DNA of 18,877 bases from contig MU119797.1 of NCBI GenBank assembly GCA_014904845.1, positions 1-18,877 on the forward strand, read 5' to 3'. Position numbers and translations under genes: made by a program. This stretch comes from Acephala macrosclerotiorum (Eukaryota; Ascomycota; Leotiomycetes; Helotiales; Mollisiaceae). The notes beneath the pieces were generated by a model. That model was not told the DNA's origin, did not search any database, and worked only from the letters and a program-made list of their open reading frames with translations. How positions within the stretch are numbered: position 1 is the stretch's first letter; each line of letters starts with the position of its first letter. This document shows positions 10,208-18,877 of the stretch, in pieces.

Positions 10208-10816
10208 GCGAGGTGAAAGGGGATCGGAATGGATTTGACGGGTAATGGGGATAAACGATACCACTTGTATGTATATGTTGTGTAATTACGTCCTCTTATA
10301 CGAGGATCCAATCTGCTTCTCTTCATTTCTGTGAATCTTAATCTCATTTTATTCATACCTCTCCTTGACTTTGCGGTCAAGTGGCGATACCCATCAGCAA
10401 AAGCCAGACCCTGGTATGCAGCATTAGCGACACAGAGGCTATTAATGCCCAACACTATTTGGGACTTTGAAAGGAAAATCAAGCAAATTCCGATCGTGCG
10501 AGGAGGAATTCAGAGAATTTATAATCATAATTATGTTCCTTTGCCCCTCGACTACCACAGTCCTAGATCATAAGGAATGATTTTCTTGTCTTATTGGTGC
10601 TTTACGAGGTTAGTCAGTTTATTTTCCTGAATTCCGTCAGGGTTGCGGTTTCGGTCCCCTAACCTACCTAACAAGATATGCAGGTCGCAGTTCCATTGGA
10701 GACAGCTAGGCTCAATGTTGTCTGGTCTCTTATGCAAGGTATTTCTTGTCCAAGGTTGCAGACCGCCTCCAAATCCAGTCGTTCGCTGGCGGAAGTCAGA
10801 CACCAGCTCTGCGACA
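10208..10816. other. Intergenic region
   Basis: This is the 3' flank of the Cys-repeat gene and the upstream flank of the HET relic. It holds only short overlapping frames without recognisable motifs. No terminator or RNA gene can be supported. Confidence 0.55.
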
Positions 10817-13004
10817 ATGACACAGCATGAACAGGAATTGTGTCTTTGTACGCAACTTCATATAAGCTGCAACCCCGATAGTTGCTCTGAAGGTGTTGCC
10901 CGTAAGAATTCAAAATTCACCACCCCACCATTGTGTTCTTCGAAAAACTCGCGTGCAGCCGATGCTGTGGTCGAAGCGAGTGTTGAAGCCTTGCGGCGAG
11001 CTTCCAACCGGGGATGTTTGACTTGTTCTTTCCTTACTATGCTTTGAAAGACACGAGGTATTGCGCAAATTATGAGTTCGGAGATATCAAGGTCAAAGTC
11101 TGGTATGGCACTGGACATTTTGAGATTAGTGACAAGAACGAGCTCTTTGCGCCTGGTCATGGCGCTATTTATCTTGATTCTGGTATGTCGAAAGCTAGTA
11201 GGGCAGGAGAATGCCGACTTGCTAGGAAAATTCAATTCTTGCAGGACATTTCCTAAGCTGAAAACAGTTCATAAGCACACTGCATCTGAAGAGAGTTTTA
11301 AACGACTTGAGAGATGGATTCGACAATGTGAAAACCGACACTCGTGCATCACTCCTGGTTTGAGAATCCTCCCTAAAAGGGTGCTTGACGTTGGACTTGA
11401 TTTCACTGAACCAAGTAAGGCACGTAGAAACATCCAGCATCTGACGTTTAGGCACTGAATGAAAAAAAGTCTCGACCTCTTCGCATCCACGAAAGTGAAG
11501 GCCAACATGGCTCATACGTCACCCTGAGCCACTGCTGGGGTTCCTCACCAATGGTGACATGCACGAAAGCAACCATCAATCAACGACGAACATGCATTCA
11601 ATGGAAGGAGCTGTCCAAAACATTTCAAGACGCAGTCACCATTACAAGGTGCCTCAGGATTCCATATCTCTGAATCTTCTCTGTGCATTGTCCAAGACGA
11701 CCAGGAAGATTGGAAAGAACAATCCTCAATAATGCTCTCTATCTACAACGAGGCATACCTCACTATCGCAGCTGATCATTCAGAGAACGGCGAAGGGGGG
11801 TGCTTCGCTTCTAGTAAGGCGAAGACGTTTCGTGCGACACAAATTCAACTACTAGACAAATTCCCAAGTTCTCAAAAAGCATTCATCGAATGGGATGGAG
11901 AACACGGTCTCCTCCACTTAGTACACAACTACTTCATAGACCCTAATCGATTCGCAATTCCTCTTTCAAATCTCTCAGCTCGCGGATGGATATTCAAGAA
12001 AGGTTGCTATCTCGACGAATAATACATTACACTTCCTGGGAGCTGGTCTGGGAATGTCGAGAGAATCGGGAATGCCAATGTGGGCGACTTTCCCTCTTGA
12101 AACCAAGGACCCTAATGCAAACATTCCACGATAGCTTCCACTCAAATGCCCAAGCCTCGGAGTTGATTGAGCTGTGGATGAATATCTTAAGGGAGTACAG
12201 TAAGAGGACCTTGGCATACGAAACGGATCAACTTGTCGCAATCAATGGGTTGGCGACTTACTTTCAAAAGTAAGGTTTGGGAGGCTATATTGCCGGAAAT
12301 TGGAGAGAGAATATGAAAGAGATGATGTTATGGTTTGCGTTCAGAAAGAGATTCGATCGCGAACGCTCCGCAGAGTATGTTGCACCGAGCTGGTCTTGGG
12401 CTTCGTCTCGGAAGAATGTCGAGTTTATATCGAGCACCCGGTCTGCAAGAGGGAAGCTCAAAGACGGTATGTCGCTCGCATATGTGATGTAAAAGCTTTG
12501 GTAGCGGGAGGTGATGCGTCGGGTCAACTCTTTGGAGGGCATATGACAGTATTGGGTTGGTCTATCAAGCTCAAGCCTGTTTGTAGCTTGCCGAAAGATG
12601 AGGAGAGACAGGATAGTGGACGGTATCAGTGGAGCCAGTGGTATCTCGCTTGCGAACCGGCATCAACTGTGTGTTTAGCGCATTCGGACTATGAATTCGA
12701 GTTCGAGACAATATCCCGGGACGAGAGGGAAATTACTGGTCTTCTGTGGGATGTGATGCTAGACAAAACTCGAGAGAAAGAGGGATCTGGGTTTAACGAT
12801 CCGGAATGGTCGAGCCATATTCTAATCTTGCAACGCGATCCTCAACACCAGGAGACGTATCGTCGTATTGGCGTAGGACATGTCAATTGGTCTTACTACG
12901 AGGATCCGTCGCCGGAAAATGAGACCAATGGGTGTCGGAAGAATAGGGGACTCGCCAAAGACTGGTCCAAGGATGCGGAACTTCACATGGTCACAATCAT
13001 CTAG
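10817..13004 (+). pseudogene. Decayed HET-domain (heterokaryon incompatibility) gene
   Basis: Pieces in three frames line up in the order of a fungal HET protein. An N-terminal zone reads SVEALRRASNRGCLTCSFL, then comes the pre-domain WIRQCENRHSCI (near 11316), the HET motif SYVTLSHCWG (near 11508), LCIVQDDQEDW, IYNEAYLTIAADHSENGEGG, GWIF then QERLLSRRIIHYTSWELVWE, and finally YVAPSWSWAS. HET proteins trigger cell death when unlike hyphae fuse. Breaks: stop at 11045-11047; frame changes near 11250 and 11415-11470 (a GTAAGG...TTTAG intron may lie here but its phase does not fit); TGA at 11671-11673 where the family has Trp, with about 2 bp lost just after it; a 1-bp loss near 11993; TAA at 12271-12273; another frame change between about 12410 and 12490. 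The last frame ends at 13004. The start at 10817 is a guess. No functional product is likely. Confidence 0.85.
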
Positions 13005-13245
13005 CAGAATTTGCGTTTATAAGCCATGGAGCCCGCATCCCCCCATGCATACGAGGCTTCTTCACCTTGGAGCTTATTTCGGCACTGATCGAGCACATCC
13101 GGACGTTCTCTTAAGCAACATAGAGCATTATCCAAGTTGCAATACACGACTTCTTCCAACTTCCTATCCACCGACTACACAACCAGCCTCCAATCAGTTT
13201 CATCGGTATCCGAACACCAAGACCCTCTATGAAGGGCACTTAATA
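13005..13245. other. Short spacer between two pseudogenes
   Basis: These 241 bp separate the converging ends of the HET relic (plus strand) and the KP4-like relic (minus strand). I see nothing else in them. Confidence 0.5.
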
Positions 13246-13619
13246 TTAAAAGCTCCTACAAGACCCCACCACAACATTAACTGTCAACTCCTCACCAACG
13301 GCACACTCCCATAAGTCCCACACCCATACTCCTGCAACTTCCTACAAAGCACACAAGTACTCTACACACTTCCTCCCGCAGGTGTTCCTTGATAGAATGC
13401 CGCGAGTCCTTTGAAATTGCTGCAGGATTCGGCGAGATGGTAGCTGTTGGGCTTGACACTACCGTCATGTTGTGACTGGAGGTTGTTGCAGATATCTTAG
13501 AGGGTACTGAGGGAGATGCCGAGGTTAACGCAGTCTGGCGAACCTTAGCACTTGATGCCTTTGGTGAAGGCGGTTGGGGTTGCGGCGAGGATGGTGAGGA
13601 GGGTTGGGAGGAATTTCAT
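13246..13619 (-). pseudogene. KP4-like killer-toxin-family pseudogene (small secreted Cys-rich protein)
   Basis: Read on the minus strand from the ATG at 13619, the frame begins with a signal peptide (MKFLPTLLTILAA) followed by a GIKC...GSPDC segment. Further on come ICNNLQ, SYHLAESCSNFKGLAAFYQG, and then GCGTYGSVP and ELTVNV near the end. The order and spacing of these words, and the length of about 120 codons, match the KP4 family. KP4 is a small killer protein of a smut virus with many cellular relatives in ascomycetes. The copy is broken by TAA at 13547-13545, TAA at 13499-13497 and TAG at 13364-13362, all in the main frame, plus a frameshift near 13295-13300. A loop before the last segment also seems shortened. 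No functional protein is expected. At least the second stop fits a CAA-to-TAA change of the RIP type. Confidence 0.72.
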
Positions 13620-14392
13620 GGTGGTGGTTTGAGCTACAGTTCAATGATTTCGCTGATCAATGGGGCTTTGGTATAGCTCCAGAGGTTGTGCCAGATAGAT
13701 ATTGAGGTTGGGTGAAGGTTCTGTGAATGTGATTTCGATCGGGCTGGAGGTGAAATCAGCGAAGTCTTGGATGGTTTTCGAAAACGAAAAGAAATTTCTG
13801 TCTCAACTCTTATACAACTCTTATACCTTCTCGAAATCACTGTCCTTTCAAGCGTCAAATTTTGAAATCTCACTTTTAAGCTTGCCCACCTTGCGTGAAT
13901 ATTTCAGCCCAACATCGGACCGAAAGAGGTGCCAAATGTTGAGTACTCTGTGTAACATGAGGATAAGAGGATCTTGGCATTGCATTCATTCAGCTTTCGA
14001 AGGCAAGTCAAACCCCCAAAACGTGCCCATGAGAAAGGCGTAAGGGGAGGTCGAGTTACCATCGTCGATACTGGTGACACAACGAGCAGCTTATGCCCAG
14101 GGATATGCATTGCATTTGGCCAGTATAGAGTACTTTGGATACCCCACCATGAGAAAGTCGTCCAGCCGCGAGAGATTTCATGTCAACGAGAAAGTCATCG
14201 CGAGGTTACAGAGGTGTAACACTGCAGCATCAAGCCGGAATTGGTACTTGCCCAAGGTGTCCAGGACTTGACTTTCACGAATATCTCATGGAAGCGAGGA
14301 AGCATCCATTGTGTAGATCTCGATATTCCACCTTGAACGTTGTATCTTCGTGAAAGTCCAGGCAAAGTTGGGAGTTTGAAATCGCTCGCCTA
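13620..14392. other. Intergenic region
   Basis: This is the 5' flank of the KP4-like relic and the 3' flank of the transporter. The frames present (up to 113 codons) look like chance: they overlap on both strands and show no signal peptide, domain word or splice structure. I see no repeat or RNA gene. Confidence 0.55.
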
Positions 14393-16123
14393 TCAAGCAC
14401 TAGCAACCCCCCTCGCCTCTTCCGCTTGCTCCACTCCAACGACCCCTTTTTCGGCACCCATCATGATGTCCTCCATCTTCCCCGCAACGACCTTATCTCC
14501 AAACCTCTCCGCCACCTCCTCAAGTGTCATATTATACGTTTCCGGCATCCAGAACTGAATCACCACAGCAGAAAACACCATGAACCCAATAAACACAGCA
14601 TAAAACCTCCAAGTGATAGCCGCGAACGCAATCGGCGTAATCTGGCCTAGCCAAAGCGAACTGATTCCTTGGCATGAGAAAGCAATGCCCATCCCATATG
14701 AGCGCAAGTGTTGGGGAAGAACTTCAGCAGCGACAATGTAGGTAGTGCTGTTGAAGAAGAGGGCGTAGGAGGCGGAGAATATGAAGATGAATGCGATGCC
14801 TGCGGATGCACCAGCGAGGTTTCCTCCATGTCCGTATTTGGCGGACAGGGCCATTAGTATTGAGAGCTCGCAGGCCAGGACGATGCATCCGATAACTGGT
14901 TGGTGTTAGTGAAATTCTTCAAATTAAGGAGGTAGTATACCTAAAGTCCGAACGCGAGGCCATTTATCAGCGACGAGCCAGAGATTCAACGCCTGTCCAA
15001 TCACTCCCATGATCCCGTAACACCCGCTGATCAAAAGAACAGTACTTCCACTGAAACTCAACGAGTTGTAGAGAATTCCTTGGTATGCTTGAATAACACC
15101 CGCTCCAGTGAACTGTGTCAAAGCCATGAGAAGCATGGAGGTGGCTGATCGTCGGATGTAGCGAGGAACGAAGAGCTCGAAGAGGCTGTGATACTTCTTC
15201 TCTTCTGCTTCCATCTCTACTTGTGCAGTGATCTGGACGAGTTCGGAGAGAATGAAAGCTTCGCCTTTGTCGTGGTGTAGACGTTCAAGAACCCCCCTTG
15301 CTTCCGTATTACGGTTCTTCTGTGCCACTTCGACAAATCATTAAGTATATCTTAAGCGACCATAGAAGAAAGACCTACGCCATCGGGGTGATTGTGGTAG
15401 GAACTGAACAAGGATCAAAAGCAGCACTGCAGCTGGAATCTGCATCGCCAACGGAATCCTCCACTGTGCGTCTCCTTTCGCAAAAGAACCCCTAAGTCTA
15501 AGTCAGTTCAAGCAGTCCATCAAGAGGGAGCGGCCACTTGCCCATAACCAACCCAGTTCGCAATCCAGAACCCAATAGCATCAATCATGCCCTGCACACC
15601 GACCAACATACCCCTTCTCTCGGGTGGACTTATCTCAGAGATATATATCGGCATCGCCGACAACAAAACGCCCGTCGCTAACCCCGCAATGATTCTACCA
15701 GCGACCATCATTCTTGGACCATTTGAAGCGGCTTGGATCGTGGCCCCGAGGATCGCCAGGACACTGGCAACAGTCATCGCAAAACGACGACCGAATCTGT
15801 TGTTGATGAATCCGGACCCAACACCTCCAAGGACGTTGCCCGCAGAGTAGGTTGAGACAATAGCGCCGAGGAGGGAGTTGTTCTTCTTCCCGACGCCGAA
15901 CATGTAGTTAGTGAACGAGTCGTGAGCGATGGTCGTGGCGATGAGGCCGGTATCGAGACCGAACGTAATTCTGTAGAAATTTAGTTGGGAAATATACGAG
16001 GAGTCTGGGACATTGGTACCCTCCCAGTGCGATAACAATCGTAGAGAGAATCGTCAAATTTCTTTGAAGGAAGGACCGTCGTGAACCTCCGTGTTCTTGA
16101 TCGGGAGTGGCATTTTCGGCCAT
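14393..16123 (-). CDS. MFS sugar-transporter-like protein (5 exons, 511 aa)
   Basis: Exons on the minus strand: 16123-16020, 15970-15542, 15491-15379, 15327-14941, 14895-14393. The introns are 49, 50, 51 and 45 bp; the second is a GC-AG intron (GCAAGT donor). All phases agree. The start is the ATG at 16123 (AACAAGATGG context); the frame is open further upstream only through a GTG. The protein has the marks of the sugar porter family (TC 2.A.1.1): FGLDTGLIATT in the first helix, NNRFGRR in the loop between helices 2 and 3, RIIAGLATGVLLSAMPIYIS, EISPPERRGMLVG, PQSPRW before the central loop, and PETYNMTLEEVAERFG after helix 12. Length is normal for the family. It probably imports a sugar or related polyol through the plasma membrane by proton symport. 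The substrate cannot be read from the sequence. The usual helix-7 QxTG(I/V)N motif reads QFTGAGVIQAYQ, which is atypical. Confidence 0.88.
15492..15541 (-). other. GC-AG intron in the transporter gene
   Basis: A GT donor one codon away (GTGGCC) gives the wrong phase. The GCAAGT donor at 15541 with the acceptor ending at 15492 (CTTAG) restores the family sequence VGYGGSFAKGDAQWR. A branch-like CTGAC precedes the acceptor. GCAAGT is the normal sequence for the minor GC-AG class. Confidence 0.75.
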
Positions 16124-16685
16124 CTTGTTCTTGTGTTGATTCTGTAATGAGTCGATGCCTTGATAATTGGACACGTCGTAAGCAAGATCAGTCTTTCAGT
16201 TGTTGAAGATGGCTAGCCTTATAACTATGATTTTCTCGTATTCATGAGGTTCAACAAATCCTAGTACGACCTTCGTGTGCTGTACCCGCATTTCTGCACC
16301 TATGGATGATCATTGTGGGGTGGCAGCGACACAGTCAATCATCACCTTCCCTCTTCCAACGTACACAAAACAAAGTAGCATCGAAATGGTCAAACCAAAG
16401 AAGCTGAACCGAAAGAACTTTGTGTAACTTTGCTATCGGGAGGTCTTCGCCCGAGCTAATGTTCTGAAATTGGAACTAAACATGTGATATAGAACAAGGA
16501 ACTTTCTATAGGTGCCGGAAGTTTCGAGTACTCAAGGCAATCCAGCAACATAGCTTCTGACTCCAAAGTCTTTGCAAATATTTATTATAGCTGGGGAATA
16601 GACGTAGGAAACAAAATCTTTTTCACACGTGCTCAGCCGCTTCGACGGGCTCTCCAGCAGGATGTCCGAAAATCCTTTATAGCTG
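16124..16685. other. Intergenic region upstream of the transporter
   Basis: It should contain the transporter promoter and the 3' flank of the small secreted gene. There is no open frame with recognisable content and no clear TATA element. I see nothing else in it. Confidence 0.5.
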
Positions 16686-17395
16686 TTAGATCGCGAAAGC
16701 AAAGGCAGCAGCGATCACAGCAACGAATCCAAGTCCTTTGGCTCGTAGGACGCTTGACAACCCAGCCACCACCAAAGGCGTGGTCTGTTTCTAATTTAGC
16801 AATCTCAAACACACTTCATCAGGAGCAAGAACATACAGTAGCAGTGTCATTCCCAGCTCCTATCGTTGACGATGCAGTCGTACTAGCAGAAGTTGTCGCG
16901 GTACTCGAAGACAAAGCACTTGTCACCAAGCCCGTGGACGTAATAGTCACTTCGGAGGTCGAGGAGCCGGAGGTGGAAGTTACAGGGAGGACAGTCTGAG
17001 CTGGGCGAGGTAGAGTTCGAGACTGGAGTAAACGACAATCCACATTCCGTCCCATACGTGGTGAGGGTCGTTCCGTAGTACTGCCAGATGTTCTCATTAT
17101 CTGGTCCAGCACAGCTGAGGTAGGCGTTGTAGTCGGAGAGGAAAGTTGAGTTGGTGCAAGGGTCTGCTGCTGCTGAGCGACCGATGATGATTGCTGTTCC
17201 TGTCAACGACGTCAGTAAGGGAGAGGAAAAGGGAGAAGAGAAGGCCATACCGCAATTCAGATGGCAGTCATAAGCCGGTGTACCAGGCTCCTGACACTTC
17301 AGAAGAGGAGTAGCAAAGTCATCCTCAGAGAAGAGCGATGCCGAAACCGCACATAGAAATGCAAGAAACGAGACGAGGGGAGTGGTCTTGGACAT
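16686..17395 (-). CDS. Small secreted, probably GPI-anchored Ser/Thr-rich protein (3 exons, ~203 aa, one apparent frameshift)
   Basis: Exons on the minus strand: 17395-17251, 17199-16837, 16790-16686. The introns are 51 and 46 bp, with donors GTATGG and GTATGT. The ATG at 17395 begins a signal peptide (MSKTTPLVSFLAFLCAVSAS). The N-terminal half has six cysteines (KCQEPGTPAYDCHLNC, then DPC, LSC, TECG) and N-glycosylation sites. It is followed by a long Ser/Thr-rich stalk (SGSSTSEVTITSTG and onward). The last exon gives a short basic stretch and a hydrophobic tail (GLGFVAVIAAAFAFAI), the layout of a GPI-anchored cell-wall protein. The exon 2 frame does not run through. The Cys-rich half and the stalk lie in different frames that join at a CCC run (plus strand 17003-17005) if one base is extra. 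This is either a real frameshift, a sequence error, or a weak 43-bp intron (GTGGAT donor). I do not recognise the family. Confidence 0.68.
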
Positions 17396-18170
17396 ATTGA
17401 AGACTTTTGACTTCGAGGATCGTAATTGGCTGTGAAGATGAAGATGATTGGGAGATGCTGGGTTGGAGAGGGACTTTATAACTTGGTGCATGGCCTTGAG
17501 ATGAGATTCGCTAGCTTCAGTTGCCTGGATGTAGTTCGGGTGATGTCGGACACCGATTCTCTAGAGCTTTGCTCACGAGCCCCAATTCCATAGAGGGGTT
17601 ATACGGATAGGTAGATTTATGGATCTTGGCATGGACGACTCTTGGTAGCGGGAAACTGACATCTTTGACGCCTGGATCTGCTGAGACGGCGCATTGAGGC
17701 ACGCGACTCGAATGGGGTTGGACACTGGGAGGTTGATGATGGCCTCATTGGGGCCACCTGTAGGGGATTGGAGTGATGTCGATGAATAAAAACGGGACGA
17801 TGATGCGACGAATCTTCTTATGTCTTGTTGAAGGGACGTAGCTTGACGCGTCCGTGAGTTATGATTTCGAGGAATTTCGAGGTTTGTGTTGATCTATTGA
17901 GCATCGGATGCTTCCTTTGGACGCTGGGCGACTCGTGAGAGCTCTTTGTTCGTCAATCGTACATTCTTCTTGCCTTCGAGATCCCGTCCTGGACGAGCAT
18001 AGCTGAGCTGGTCTGTTGATGTTGTCGTAAGAGTTTCATTCTGCCGTTTAGTTTGCTGTTTTGGTTGACCGCTTTCATTGTCCTACTATTAATACCTCCC
18101 TTTTTCAGCCTTACTTTCTTTTGATCTATTTCATCCTATACGGTGAGGGCTTACAATTATTACTTTCAAA
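17396..18170. other. Intergenic region up to the AT block
   Basis: Upstream flank of the small secreted gene. It has normal base composition and only short frames without conserved content. Composition turns AT-rich at about 18165-18190. Confidence 0.5.
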
Positions 18171-18710
18171 TTGCCAAAGTAAATGTTTAACGTTCGAAAT
18201 ATATTTTTTAAAACTTTTTAAATATAAAACAATAAAAAGTTTTTAAATATAATTAAATTAATTAAAAAATTATTATCGAATTTATTAATTAATTTAAATT
18301 AAATAACAATTTCACGTTTAAAACGTTTAAAAAACTTAAAATCGTTTAAATTAATTAAAATATATAAATTTAAAATATTAAAATTTTCGATTATATATAT
18401 ATATTTTTAATTGTAATTAATTATTAAATACGTTATTTTTTTTTTATGAATAAAAAAATATTATATATTAATTATTTTATTAAATGTAAACTTTTAAAAA
18501 TAATACAATTTAAAATATTTTTAAATTAATAAATAAAGATTTTATAAAATAAAACGTATATTAAAATTTTTTAAAATTAAAAATATTAAAAATTTTATAT
18601 TTATAAAATTTAAAATATTTAAAACGTTCAAAAAAATAAATTATTATTTAATTAATTTAATTAAATGATTTTAATTTTAATTTAAATTAATTATAAATTG
18701 ATAAATTTAA

Positions 18711-18792
18711 TAAATAATATTTTAAATTAAAATTTATTAATATAAATAAAATAAATAATATTTTAAATTAAAATTTATTAATATAAATAAAA
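18711..18792. repeat. 41-bp direct tandem duplication
   Basis: The 41 bp at 18711-18751 (beginning taaataatattttaaatt) repeat without visible change at 18752-18792 and lead straight into the 9-bp satellite. Perfect identity in such degraded DNA suggests that the duplication is younger than the RIP-like mutation. Confidence 0.8.
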
Positions 18793-18877
18793 TAAATAAA
18801 ATAAATAAAATAAATAAAATAAATAAAATAAATAAAATAAATAAAATAAATAAAATAAATAAAATAAATAAAATAAA
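18781..18877. repeat. 9-bp AT satellite (aaataaaat)n
   Basis: About ten perfect copies of aaataaaat run to the end of the window and probably further. The tract is simple-sequence DNA, likely from slippage. Confidence 0.85.

Larger units (their letters stand above)
18171..18877. repeat. AT-rich, RIP-like block (right)
   Basis: The composition and dinucleotide pattern match the left block: nearly pure AT, with rare cytosines mostly in CpG (ttcgat, aaacgt, tacgtt). It contains no gene and runs beyond the window. It holds a 41-bp tandem duplication and a terminal 9-bp satellite, listed separately. Confidence 0.82.

Noticed and set aside
11414..11451. A 37-bp intron (GTAAGG...TTTAG) to repair the HET frame
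   Set aside because: The splice sites look fair but the phases on either side do not match and the length is very short. Other breaks in the gene remain in any case.
11415..13004. Treating the HET pieces as separate intact small genes
   Set aside because: The pieces carry consecutive parts of one family in the right order, and none has a complete domain.
15908..16174. Longer N-terminus of the transporter starting at 16174
   Set aside because: The codon at 16174 is GTG. The first ATG in frame is 16123, in a good initiation context.
18061..18246. 61-codon frame at the edge of the right AT block
   Set aside because: It runs from ordinary sequence into RIP-like AT DNA, ends in Lys/Phe-rich low complexity and has no recognisable motif.

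Overview
The window looks like nuclear DNA of a filamentous ascomycete (Pezizomycotina). Coding exons are split by 44-118 bp introns with fungal splice sites (GTAAGT, GTACGT, GTATGT donors; CTAAC/CTGAC branch points; YAG acceptors). The protein families are typical of these fungi: DUF6536, HET, MFS sugar transporter, KP4-like. The genome appears compartmented. A gene-bearing island of about 16 kb (roughly 2.09-18.17 kb) with normal base composition lies between two extremely AT-rich, gene-free blocks (1-2.09 kb and 18.17-18.88 kb) that look like DNA destroyed by repeat-induced point mutation (RIP). The class cannot be fixed from the sequence; Leotiomycetes or Dothideomycetes is a weak guess.

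Layout, left to right. (1) RIP-like AT block with a degenerate inverted repeat centred near 880. (2) Plus-strand unknown gene or pseudogene 2182-3544, with one probable intron and an in-frame TAG that removes the last 73 codons. (3) Minus-strand five-exon DUF6536 membrane protein, 3637-5928, reconstructed at 698 aa. (4) A 1.7 kb intergenic stretch. (5) Plus-strand five-exon gene 7603-10207 for a 769-aa secreted protein made of nine tandem modules of eight cysteines each plus a Ser/Thr-rich tail. (6) A decayed HET-domain (heterokaryon incompatibility) gene 10817-13004 with several frameshifts and stops. (7) A minus-strand KP4-like pseudogene 13246-13619 with three in-frame stops and a frameshift. 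(8) A minus-strand five-exon MFS sugar-transporter-like gene 14393-16123 that uses one GC-AG intron. (9) A minus-strand small secreted, probably GPI-anchored protein 16686-17395 with one apparent 1-bp frameshift. (10) A second AT block ending in a 9-bp satellite.

The genes do not form an obvious pathway. The common theme is cell surface and interaction biology: secreted Cys-rich repeats, a GPI-type protein, a KP4-like relic, a HET relic and two membrane proteins, in an island bounded by RIP-like DNA. Three of the seven loci are clearly or probably broken, and a fourth carries a frameshift. Several of the stop codons are TAA or TAG, which C-to-T change at CpA could produce, so RIP leaking into the island is a plausible but unproven cause. 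The most distinctive element is the nine-module 8-cysteine repeat protein, whose family I do not recognise. All exon structures were built by hand from reading frames and splice consensus, without transcript data.
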